This document shows positions 24,471-35,952 of a stretch of DNA of 64,000 nt, piece after piece; within the stretch, counting starts at the first letter, position 1, and each line of letters opens with the position of its first letter. A model generated the notes under the pieces. That model saw only the letters and a program-made list of their open reading frames with translations. It was not told the origin of the DNA and ran no database searches. Source of the DNA: Asterella californica (taxonomy: Eukaryota > Streptophyta > Marchantiopsida > Marchantiales > Aytoniaceae); the NCBI GenBank assembly GCA_036924285.1, contig JAYKYS010000018.1, forward strand, positions 6,262,001 to 6,326,000, read 5' to 3'. Both the position numbers and the translations under genes were made by a program.

Positions 24471-24729
24471 TGTTGAAAAATAATATAAGTTCATGTTCTT
24501 TTTCTTTTGACTGTTCATTTATCTATGTGTAATGAATACTGTCCCTATGATCTCTCAATTCCTTTCTCCCTCTAGTGTATCTGCGTTTTTCTTGTTCCCT
24601 CGTTCCTTCACTGAGGCACGCCCAATGACCTCTACTCTGGAGATGATGACACATTCATTTATCTGACTTATGTTTGCAGCTTGAGCTGTGTGTGAGCTCC
24701 TGCAAGACCCAACTCTTGCTTTATCAACA
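24471..24729 (+). repeat. presumptive Copia 3' LTR
   Basis: Begins TGTTGAAAAATAATATAAG directly after the purine tract. A CA-terminated end at TTTATCAACA (24729) is a guess, because the partner 5' LTR was not found. The start is firmer than the end. Confidence 0.45.
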
Positions 24730-24819
24730 AAACCTGCATTTGATCAAGGCACTGAATCGCGTTCTAAACCTTCCATCCATAGCTCTCTTTGAAGAGCAAG
24801 AAGCGCAAAGAGAGCTTAA

Positions 24820-25134
24820 ACCCCGAGTATGAGTACAAGTGCTCTTGGTGAGCCAGAAGACATTATCTTTTCAGAGATTTAACGTTTATGCAGAAAATGC
24901 TTTTGGTGATTATTTCTTCATTCCAATTTGGAATCTGTGAAATAAAGAATCAAATTAAGCTATTGATCAACTTTACAAGTTATGAATCATTTGGCAATAA
25001 ACTATTTAGTATTTACAGAGGATGTTAAGATTGAGGTTTCTTGGAGCAAAAGAGAATCTTTTCTGCATACTCAAAAAACACCGTGAAGAGAAAAGGAATA
25101 TTTCTTTTCATGCTTTTATACTCATACTCGGGGT
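24820..25134. repeat. inverted repeat pair, possible small MITE
   Basis: ACCCCGAGTATGAGTA (24820-24835) and its exact complement TACTCATACTCGGGGT (25119-25134) enclose about 280 bp with no ORF. No convincing target duplication is visible outside the arms. Confidence 0.5.
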
Positions 25135-27000
25135 GAAATGGTGAAAAGTCGTATAAAATTCAACAAGTTCGATCTTAATTCTCTGTATATAAAAAAAAGC
25201 TCTCTAGAGTTCGTTGTTACCTAAACTTCTATAAGAATCATTTTGTACTCATCGAATACTTTTTTTGCAAGAAGAGAATACACTCATCGAAAAATGCAAA
25301 CCCTCAACAAGAATACTAGTGGAAGTTACTTCCAAAGCATTGCACTTATCCCGTTTCGACTCTTCATGGATTTATGTATTCAAAAGTTGCAGTCAGACAC
25401 AGTCTCGGTTCCAGATTCCGTTCCTACGGCATCGTTATATTTATTTATTATAGTTCGCAGGATGAATATTACTACATTTTGTAATTGTGTAATATCGAAC
25501 TAGAAAATTTTTATTTTATATTTCTTACTTTTCTTACTTTAGTGTTATACCGAAAATTGTGTTATATTAGTTAGCATTATAATGAGAGTTGCGTTATAAT
25601 TATAAAGAATTCCATTCAATTTTGGTCTTATACTTTATAGTGTTAGCTCTTTGCCAATATCTGTAAATACAAATGTTTGGATTATTCAGATAACATTTTA
25701 ACATTTTAAACATAACATAAATAACATTTTAAAGTTGATGGTATGAGTTTTAACGTTCGATTTTTATTGAGAAAATTGGCATTTATTTATAGTCCCCTAA
25801 GAGAATCATCTGCATTCTTTTCTCAAGAAAAGTAATCACCAACATTAAAATGATATGTTGGTGATAAATTCTTTTTCATATTAATTAAAAATTAAAAATA
25901 ATAACATTATTTCAAGTAAAACTAAATTGGTAAACAATGACTGAAAGAATGTTACCTACAGGCAATATGCATATTTGATGAGGTTATGATCGGAAGGGAA
26001 AAAGAAGACAAGCAAAGAAATACAGAATAAATTATACATGAAAATTGGCTCTAGTCAAGAGATGAAGAAGAGTTAGATTTGGACCTTGTAGTTACATCGT
26101 AAACGCAAAAGGATTCTTAATACTTTTTTACACTTTACAATAAGATTATATAGACATAAAATGTAAATATTCAATTAATATAGTATTCGAAAAACTTTTG
26201 ATGATAACTAAATGTTAACAAAGGAGAGAGTTAAAAATTTGTACATGACCCACTTTTGAAACTACAAGTGTAGACCTTGTAAACGAAATATATATTAACA
26301 TGTTAAAAATTTAAATTAATTAATCGAATCGAATAATATAAGTGCTTACCAGTTTTGAAGTAGTAAGGAATGTAAACCTTTGGACTCTAAGTCAAGTTTG
26401 CGATTCTTAAATAATTATTTAGATAGCGAATTTCAATATAGAGAGCATGTTTACATCAACGTTAGACAGCTTACCCTGACGAAAGAAACGCGAATGGTTG
26501 ACATGCATGTGGAAAAGTTTAAACATGGTCAGCGTGAAAGCCATTCCATTCGACAAAGAAACCATTAGCTACGCTTCCAATGTAAATTCCGGGTTATGCG
26601 TGAGCGATTTATCCGGATTTAATATATATATTTTTAATTTTCACAACCGTCCTCCTTTTTTGTCATTTACGAATGAAAACTTTATCAATAATCAGCAACT
26701 GATATCAAGAAAGTTTTATTTATAGTAGGATATAGATATCTACTTATATAATTATCCAAATTATAATTATCGAATCTCTATAACTATGCAATTTATAATT
26801 ATCTATTTTGAAAACTATATCAAATATAATTATCGAGTTTGATATTTATCTTCTAATTGTTTACTGATATCGAGAGATTTTTCTTAATATCAATTCTTGA
26901 TTGCTGATAGATTACTCGTCCCTCATCACTTAACTCTATGTTATATGACAAAAAGTTCTCTTCATTTTTTTTCTATTCTAAAATCGAAATATAGCTATGC
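25135..27000. other. AT-rich intergenic DNA, no gene seen
   Basis: Only short frames without motifs; very AT-rich between 25.5 and 26.9 kb. Confidence 0.5.
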
Positions 27001-27003
27001 TAA

Positions 27004-27411
27004 GAGCATCTTCATCCTACTACATAATATTAATTACACAAATGTTATTCTAGTGAAATGCTTTACAGTGTCCTGATTTACCCATTTCTAAGATCGAGAA
27101 GAACAACCCTAATACATGAAAATCCTGAGAAAATTGGAGATTTTCATGAGAAAATGAGTCTCTTTCATGATGCTTTCGCATGTGCATCTGTACCATCATG
27201 ACCAAAAGAGAACAAGAAACAATGTGACACGTCAGATTTCAGTGTTTGTGGATCAAAATGACTGCACTACATTTTAGGGTTATTTTTACGACACATCAGA
27301 CTATAATGTTGGCGGGTGAACATTGTGGATGGTGTGCGGCTCACTCTCTTTAAAATTTCTGGCTACTTTTATGTAATGTCCTCCTGGTTGTGTAGTGGGG
27401 TGGAGATGCTC
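27004..27411. mobile_element. Tourist-like (PIF/Harbinger-type) MITE
   Basis: Terminal inverted repeats GAGCATCTTCATCCTACTAC and the complement of TGTAGTGGGGTGGAGATGCTC match at about 17 of 21 positions. The direct duplication TAA flanks it (27001-27003 and 27412-27414), as for PIF/Harbinger insertions. At 408 bp with no ORF it is non-autonomous. The termini (GAGCAYCT...) resemble those of the complete Harbinger element at 55097-61134, so a related transposase could have moved it. Confidence 0.85.
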
Positions 27412-27414
27412 TAA

Positions 27415-28774
27415 CGCATAGCAAAAAGGAGAAAAAAGGCCACTCCATCAGACACAGCAAATACAATCACCGGCTCCAAGGTCCAAGCTGCGATCATTCA
27501 TGACAATCCTTGAGGGTCCCAACTGATCTTGTCAGTTTTCAGATGCCCCCGGATCTAGCAGCGCCTTTAGTAATATTGCAGGAAGTAGACCATTGCATTT
27601 GATAGAATTCAGACTGCTCACGGGTACAAGTTCACACACACAGAGTATACCATTGCATCTTGCAACATTTAAGATCGTTGAGGGTTAGACGTTTCTGGCC
27701 AACAGTATCACGGATACAGAGCTTAGGCCAACTTAGTAGGTCAGACGGGACTGAAGCTGTCTTTCAGCGTGCTTGAAAGATGAAAGATGCTGTAGCGAGG
27801 AGGCAACAGAGGCACAGGGGACGGTGGCATGACAACTGGTGGATTCTAGATAGCTGAGCCAGAATGTATCGTCATGCGACCATAGAGATAGGTGCGAGAT
27901 TGTAGCGACCCTCAGAGACAGGGGTAATAGAGAGGGAGACTATGCTGGTGGTGAGAAAAGCAAACCACTGATTGAGACACGGGAAAATGGTGGTCTCGGG
28001 AACACCCAGCGCGTGTAATAGCTTCATGTCGAGCGTGAAATGTAGTTACAAGTGATGTTACACAGACATCAATCAAATCAATTTGTAATATAAGAGAGAA
28101 TATGGGTGATCCTACTTTGGTATTTGGCAACTGGTGGCCTCAAATTTCCTAACTACAGTAGGTAGATCACCAACAATGGTCTAAAAGAATGATTTCTAAT
28201 CCAACTCATCTGCTTAATGATTAGAGACGGTTGGTCGATTTGCTTTGAAGCTGTGTCCCCCTGCAAGCTCGCTATGGGGTGGAGGCAGACTAGACGTTTC
28301 ACACATGCCTTCTTCCAACGTATTTCATGCTCCACAGACGTCGGAAGCATTGGCAACAGCAGACCGCTTGATGGATACTGGTCAGGGTCCCTCTTATTGA
28401 GGCATGACTCGTATTGGTGCTAACCGCATGGACTCACTAGACATGACTGCACTTCCATTCCATTGTATTCCGTTTTTTCCTGACAGGGATGCACCTGAAT
28501 GAAGCGCAGAAAGGTTCACCAGCGAGTGCAATCGTCCGTTTGTTACCCACCAACTTGTCTTGTTGATTGTGATGACCTCCTATTTCGGCAGTCACCAGTT
28601 GCATCCTCAAAAATGTACTCGCCCGCTCGAAAGCTTCCTCCAGCTTTCAAGAACAGTCGCAGCAGCCGCCCCACTCTGCGGGGAGGAGTTATAGTGGGTG
28701 GTGGCAGCAGCAACTCTACAATGTCCCTGCTGTCTGCTGCTAGATGGATGTACTCAGATGAAAAAATCGGTAGG
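27415..28774. other. intergenic, downstream of the DUF616 gene
   Basis: Contains the probable 3' UTR of the minus-strand gene just below 28775. Other short frames lack motifs. Confidence 0.4.
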
Positions 28775-31700
28775 TCACAGTGACCTGGTTCTCAATATTC
28801 TTGTTCTGCTTGATCTGTGCTGAGTGGTAGTGATGCCAGCTTTAGGATCCTTATTGGCTCCCGCCTGCGCTAACTTTTGCTCCAGCACATCCCGGTGATA
28901 ACCCTGAGAAGTGAACAATTGAACACCCCATCCCCGTCATTAACAAACGACGTTCGGAGGAAAATATTGAGACTTTGCGTGACTGATTTCGACTATTCGG
29001 ATAACGAGGCCTAATAAGTGGGAAAATCTACTTACTTGCACCACAAAGTTTCGACGCTCACAATCCAAAAACATGTTGATACGCCACGTTGGCACCTGAG
29101 CCATGATCTTGTCCCGTACGATACCAAAACTGATCTGGTCTCTTGATGTGAAGCGATCAACTTCGTGAAACCAAAGGCACCCAAACAAATTCGAGAGTGG
29201 GGTATGCTCCCGAATAATTACACATCCCTCCGGCACATCTGGCTCATAACCGAAAATCTCGTCAGATGCTTTAACTCAATAGTAATACGTGACAAGACGC
29301 TACGTGCCCCATGCACAGATAAGTGAGCTGTTTGGAAAGATAAAGCTCACCACTGAGGATCGGAAGCTTGGCAGGGCTGTACGGTGTCATCCCCTCACTT
29401 CGATAAAACTCTACTTGAGCATCGATCGTAGCATTATCATATTTTCCCGCTGCTTTATTCGCTTCGGCCTCCTCGAAAACATCAAAACGCTTGTAGTGTT
29501 TTGATATGGCTATGGTGTCTTTGCTTCTCCACAAAAATCTGACAAAAGACGAGTGGCCGTTAAGAAAAGGAGAGGTATGATATGCCATCGCATTAAGTCA
29601 GAAGCAAAAGATTTTTGACTTGAAGTAGAGACGGTCACCGGAGAGTCCTGCCATACATAACCAGTTACGCCTCGAGACGATTATGGCAGTAGTCTCAAGG
29701 ATTGCAACCAGGAAAGTCCTCCCACTTGGAAACTTTCTAGCAATGCTCTTCCCCATTTAACTCTTTGCGATATGCTTAAGTACTGACTGACAGGCTCCCC
29801 GTACCATTAAGATCAGTGGATTAGGAGAGATCCCGTATGACCCAAAACAAAGTTCACACAGCATGTGTGAAAGGATATGCCCAGCCTCTGGAACTGGATG
29901 CTACTAACGCATAGCGAATCCCAGATGAGTTCAAGAACCAAGTACCTCTCCAAAATTTGGTAGGGGTCGACGACAAGCTGTAACTTCCCATCTACCCACA
30001 ATGAAAAACGTGCGTTCGGAAATAGTCTGTGCATTAGCAGTTTCGGAATCTGGAAGGAAGAGACGAATTTTGTCAGAACGAACTGGGCCCACAGTAGTCT
30101 TTACGTTATTACGAATGTAAGAGATTAACGTCGGCTCAACAACATCAGGAATCCATTGCGCGGCAAAACTACAACTCGCATCAGTCACAGACTTTACCAA
30201 TAAAAGCATGCTTGTGATGTCAACAGGACCCGATCTGTTCCTAATGGTTCGTTTTTTTTCAGCAATCCCAGGGCCTAACGCCCAAACGTGGCACCGTTTT
30301 TATTTCAAGAAGCAAGGTCAAACTAGTAGACGATGTCTCAACTGACATAATAAAATATATACTGATATTAGGAATGACCCCTTAACACTTATCAAGATCG
30401 ATAGAGCTATTAAATGTGATTTTTAGCTATTTTTAGCTATTTTTAGCTGTTTTTTACTATATCTCCCACGTGTGTGAGAACAAGGAATGGTAACCGGAAG
30501 AGTTTAGATCCTGGCATAAACATGTACTTTTGCTTGAGAACACAAAATCCCGGTTTTACCTTCCCGGTTCGTCGAGGATCAGCATACGGCAGGTTCCTTA
30601 CAACCACCAGCCTCCAGAGCCCGACCTTCCTAGTACTCTGCAAATCCGCGTTGTTGAGAACTGCCTTTCCTGTCTCCTCATCGATGAACATGAAAAAGCA
30701 GACGTTGGCTTTGGCCTCTTGACTGATGTTCGCTGGCTGTTGAATATCGTCATAATTCCCTGCAGATGTCCAGTTCTGTGCGTCAGACTTGCGAAAGTAG
30801 AAGAGAATGAGACATTCTGATGACAGACGAATAGATGTACAACTGAATCTTCTTTATGATAAACCACGTACCAAAGATTGCTGATCCAACGACTACACCT
30901 CCACATTTGTGCATCTCCGCCCGATCTTCATCTGATATGTCATATCCTGTTCCTACTCCAGGGTCACTTCCTTTCACAAACCTGCAGGACAAGCAGCGAA
31001 ATCTCTCACAGCTGAGATCCACGCAAGCTCCCTTATATCGCTAAAAATAATTCATCCACCAGAAACAGTGAGATGGATAAATCCCACAACATAAGCCTCC
31101 CGGACCATGTCCTCCCCTCACTCCAGAACTTAGCAGAGAACAGAGTATGAGATTCTGACCCGCAATGCACGGCCATATTTTCGCGGATCGAATATGATTG
31201 AGCCCGGTCTTCCAAAGTTGGATGGCCTCCGAATTCTGATCCACTGCCCGTACTTAGGACGTCCGGAATTTCAGGTTCTCTTATGTAGGTCAGATGTTTG
31301 AGCACAGGCGTAGGGCTTGACCCAGGTGGCGGCATTAGTTTGATGGCTTTCTCCACAGGAAGGTAGCAAACAGGACAAGCTGCCAAAGTCGACACTCTGT
31401 CAGTCTGGGGAACAATCCTCTCCACTCCTACGCTTCTCTTAATCCAACCAGAACCGTAGCTCTCTCACTGGAACATTCATTCAGACAACACTAACCTAAG
31501 TGCAAATCCGAAGCTCAGTACTTACGCCTATATGTCCTGAATAGACAAACTTAATCCAAGTATACAAGTTGCCTGCACGTGCAAGTCCACCAAGATGACT
31601 ACAGTTTACAGAGGCATAAATTGATAAGACTGGAACTTACGACGAGGGCCACTTTTTTTCTTGTCAGCAGGTGGTGGAGGGAGCGTAAAACCCTGGCACG

Positions 31701-33161
31701 GATGATCTGGTGGTAGTGAGGGATCAGTGAACAATACAGGAGCCGCCCGAGTTTTGTTGTTCACCTCGGTAAGTTGCTTCACGTTGGGAAACTGTTCGCC
31801 AGGTGATGCTAATCTGAATACGTTCCCGTCATCGTCGCGTTGAACAAGTCGAGGAGGAGGATGGACTTCATCCAAGAAGAAATGCCGCATTTCGTCATGG
31901 TCCTTTTGTAGCTCCGGGTTTTCAAGTTCCACGTTTTGCCCGTCTATCAGTCGGGTGTCGTTCTCGTCATCCGGATTTTGGTCCTGTTTTTCCACGTTGT
32001 TGTATTCTGCCCACGGTTTCATGAAGATGAAAGTGTCTGTGTCACGGGCTGCAAGAGAAGGATGTTCACTTCGAGTCAATAGTGCATTTCAAGAAAAGGG
32101 AAGAGATGACGCAGGCAACATTCCCTGATCTTCATCTGGACTTTTAGAAGCTAGGAATGATCAGAACTCAAAAATCTGCCAGTGAGAACGGACGTGGGTG
32201 AAAGTACTAGAGATGTACGATCTCTTCAACAGTTCACCAATAGGCCAGGACCTGAGACCGGAAACAAGTGGAGTACTCCTGTTGAGGTTCATTAGAGGTT
32301 TGGTTGGAACTGTAAGAAAAAGAGGGGAATTCACATCCCTAATTTCGCTGATTCACCCCTGCACTCATCTGTCTGATAACTCACGTGGGGAAAACCAGTC
32401 ACGTTCTCATGGCAGTGTACATATCCAGAGAACCTGCCCGCCTTGAACCTCTACTCTGAAGGAACCCACTGCATTGCTGTATAAGGCGCACCTGCCCTGC
32501 GCCCGAGGACGTCATATCCAATCTACCTACGACTATTTGCGCAAACACCAAACTACCTCCCGATCGGGAACCGACTTTTCAGCTGAGAAAAGCGAAAGCC
32601 AAACGAATTTGGAGAAAACTGGACGCATGGCTCCCAACCCAAATTCAGCACAACGACTTAGCGGGCACAATTGGTGCTTCCTGGTGGTGATCTAACAATA
32701 AGCACGTTCAAATCTGTGATCTGAGAACAGAATCCGGCTTTCCAAGAAATAAAACCAGAGTGCGATGACCCCGCCCTGCCCACTTGCCCCAGAAGGAGGA
32801 GCGGAACGGATACCGAATATGATTCATGTGCACAGCATTTATTTATTTCGCCTTTTCCCTCTGTCAACTACTCCTAGTCAGGCGAGGCTGCGATATCACG
32901 GCACTTGAGTCGCAATCCAATTTGCTGAGAAGAGACGAGAGGATGTGGTAGTAGTCTGAACTAAAATGGGGAGAGTAAGCGCGAGAGTGGAGGGTAAGAG
33001 GACTCACTGAAGGGAACTTGATGAAAATGGAAGGAGATGATGTGAAAGTTGTTGACGATCATGACTAAGGAGAGCAGCGCAAGCATCAAGGCTGCCCACA
33101 TCCCTGCGCCTCTGGACGCCAGAGAGCGGAGAGCCGTCCAGTTCTTACTGTGCCTCCTCAT
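28775..33161 (-). CDS. DUF616 (TOD1/MUCI70-like) glycosyltransferase
   Basis: A nine-exon gene whose phases all agree, 571 codons plus TGA. Exons on the minus strand: 33161-33008, 32048-31641, 31379-31160, 30981-30872, 30759-30560, 30049-29946, 29538-29351, 29238-29036, 28903-28775. Residues about 22-41 form one hydrophobic segment after a basic N-terminus, a type II signal anchor expected for the Golgi. An acidic, proline-containing stem follows. The DUF616 domain shows PCPVCYLPVE, AVHCGFVKGSDPG, YDISDED, VVGSAIFG, GLWRLVVVRNLPY, DPRRTGK, FPNARFSLWVDGKLQLV, AISKHYKRFDV, EVDRFTSRDQISF and MFLDCERRNFVVQ. Family members act in plant wall polysaccharide synthesis (MUCI70, seed mucilage pectin/xylan) or pollen tube/guard-cell ceramidase-linked roles (TOD1); which applies is unknown. 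The tail after the domain is short (43 codons) and basic. Confidence 0.95.
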
Positions 33162-34700
33162 ACTTCACTATCACTATCGTCCATTCAAGCCTTCCCGACC
33201 TCTCCTCGCAACCCACGAACTGAACTACGGATGATTTCCTCGGACAAAAGCGCGGCCTGCCTCCCTATATCGTCCGACCTCCACCTCAGTCTAGAATCTT
33301 CTCTCTGATCTGAGTAGCCACAGAAAATGCTGCCGGAGCTAACGCTCACGCTCTCTCATTCGATACTCCTGCGGAAATCTATCACCAGCGTCCAGATCTG
33401 CTCGCTGCCATGCCACATCCCATGATCTGCTCTGCCGTTGCAGCTCTGGAGAGATGCCCGTCGCTCTCCTGCTTAAAAACATTCAGGCACTCGCGAAATT
33501 CATTCACTCACTCATTCATCCATCCATCCATCCATCATTGCATCCCATTCAATCAGATCCAGTCTCAACGCGCATCCACGCCGTGATTAATCCGCAATTA
33601 AAAGAGGTCCGTCGCCCATGTCTCATCCCAACTGATCCCCAGTACCATTTTATCTCTCCATCTCTCTTCTTCGGCGCAAATGCGCATCAGCATCACGAAG
33701 TCAGAACAGAGTAGAAACGAGAGGACGCAGAACGGAACGGAACAGAGCAAAGCAAAGCAAAGCAGATGAGCTGAATGAACGAAAAGGCAGGACATGCAGA
33801 GCAGCAACGGCAAGGCGATGCACAGCAACGAGGCGAAGGAAGGCAAGGCAAGGCAAGGCAATCCAATCCAAAGCTAAGGGAAAGGAAGGAAGAAAGTCGG
33901 AGCACCGGAAGCAGTAAGTTGTCCAGAGAAGGACGAGGTGGCCTAGCCAGGACAAGCTTCAGCAGAAAGGGAGAGTTGGAGGTTGGGCTGAGTGCGTCAC
34001 GAGACCAGAGACCAGGCCAGACAGACGGGCAGACAGACTACCAGTTGAGAGAAAGGAGGTGAGCGGATGGAGATGCCCGGGGGTGGGGCGGCAACAAAAA
34101 GCACTCTTCATCCCTCACTGATGAGGAAGACGAGGAGAGAGAGCAAGAAGAAAGAGAAAGGGAAAGCAGGGAGGAAGCGAGGGACGGATGCAGAGTCCCC
34201 ACTACTCCAAGCTCCTCGGAAATCACTCACCATCCATCTTATATCCGCTCTCTTCTGCTGCTTCTTCTCGTGCCCTGCTCTTACTTCCTCCTCTATCTCT
34301 CACCGATCTATTCTCTGTTCTCCTATCAAACATCCTCTCCACCCGCACCATTACCACCCACTATTATGCTGCTTGCCCCTCCAAAAACTAGGAAAGTAGC
34401 CTGGGCCTTTTGCTGCTGCCTACGTCTTTGCGATGAATACACAATGCTGATCTTTGTCTCCTCCTCCTCCTCCTCCAAGGTGCACCGCACCATAAACCAA
34501 GGGAAGTGCTGGAGGAACAGTAGAGAGGAAAAGGCCACCACCTTCCGTCGCACTGTTGCTTCCCCGGCCCCGATGTTTTAGTTCTCCTGATTTGATTTCA
34601 CTTCGACGTGTTTTTTGCTTTTTCTCACGCCTTTATTTCTCCTCTCTAAAACCCTCAACTCCCCTAAACCCTCACAGTAGCAAACCTCTTCCCTTTCTCC
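33162..34700 (-). promoter_or_regulatory. upstream region of the DUF616 gene, simple repeats
   Basis: No gene is supported. The stretch holds tandem short motifs: (ATCC)n near 33517-33535, GGAAC/AAAGC repeats near 33733-33765, (AGGCA)n near 33837-33860, and (CTC)n near 34459-34480. It probably contains the 5' UTR and promoter, but no core element could be fixed. Confidence 0.35.
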
Positions 34701-35900
34701 TTTCTAACTTTGGAAAGTTCCCCTGAAGTCAAGCGCCTACAGTTGGTTATGTCCCCCAGCTGCCCACAAACTCGGTTCAAATGCTAAGGAGCGGATCGTG
34801 TGGCCTTCTCGGAGCTAATTTTGGCAAATAGCTATGGGGCGAGAGTCAGAATTCCGAGTGACTTCGTCCATGCAGCGTTTGAATGTTCTGAATGCCCTCA
34901 GCTCTCTTGAGCACAGTCAGCTAACGATAGGCGAGGCCCACTTCCGTAACCGCTCAGGTTGAATTCCGCTGTCCAGCGTTGGTTTACGTTCGTGTTGAGC
35001 TTTGTAAGTGCCTCTAAGGGCCTCTTTTCACTGTGCGTGTATATTGCTTTATGTCGCTAAACTGGTTAGATTCGGTAATAAGCATTCCTTCAGAGTATAC
35101 AATTTTTATTAGTTTTTTGAAAAATATTTACATAATCTAATCTCTTCAATTTTGGTCCAGAAGTTTTCTTCTTTTCTTCTCTATGTATTTTACGGTAGTT
35201 TTTTGTTTTAACATGGACACGTGTTGAGCTATTCATAACATGTAATAAACTTTATTCGATATGTTTTTTCTGTTTCTAACAACGTCAATAATAAGAAAAA
35301 ATTCGTTGAAAAACCTAGCGAAAAACTTTATCCGTCAGAAGATACTGTACAGTAATTCACGTTGAAAAACCTAACTGAAAAACTTAACCAATAGGAAGAC
35401 ACTGTCTAATATATCGTAAGTAAAGCAAAAAGTTTGGACAAACCGTAGTACCAAGTCTAGGTCTGGACTAGCCAAATAGGTGAAATAAGGTGAAAAGTGG
35501 GAAGAAGCACTAAACTCGGCTGCGCTTGTAGAATATAGACGGCTAACTTTCGGGCGAGATTGCACCAGTCGAGCCTCAGTCTTAAAATGAGTGTTGAGCT
35601 TTGGAACCGCTTCTAACGTTGGCTGCGGTTCTCTCCAGGAGACTTGGACTAACTGCAGTGGTTTGGACGAGATCCGAAGCCCACATTTGTACCAGTACTG
35701 CAGAATTCTTAGAGTCAGCGTAGGTTCACATTAGTGTGGGTTGAGGTTTGGAGGAGCTTCCAACTTTGGCTGCGGTTTGGAAGCTTACCAGGATTACATA
35801 CATAGACAGCTACAGAAATGAAGTACAAGTGGATGAGGATGGGTCGCTTTGGAAGCAACTGAATGCTCCCCTTCTGCTCCGTAGCTGCCCCAGCCAAAAC
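34701..35900. other. no recognisable gene
   Basis: Two direct copies of GTTGAAAAACCTA...GAAAAACTT... near 35305-35330 and 35360-35385 form a short repeat. CCAAAAC at 35894-35900 is the left flank duplication of the inverted-repeat element that follows. Confidence 0.4.
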
Positions 35901-35952
35901 CCAGAAATTGGCTTGATCACACCCCCAGTAGGTTCCGTGAGCTTGATCATAC

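Noticed and set aside
31606..32079. Stand-alone 157-codon gene
   Set aside because: It is the second exon of the DUF616 gene read through both splice sites.
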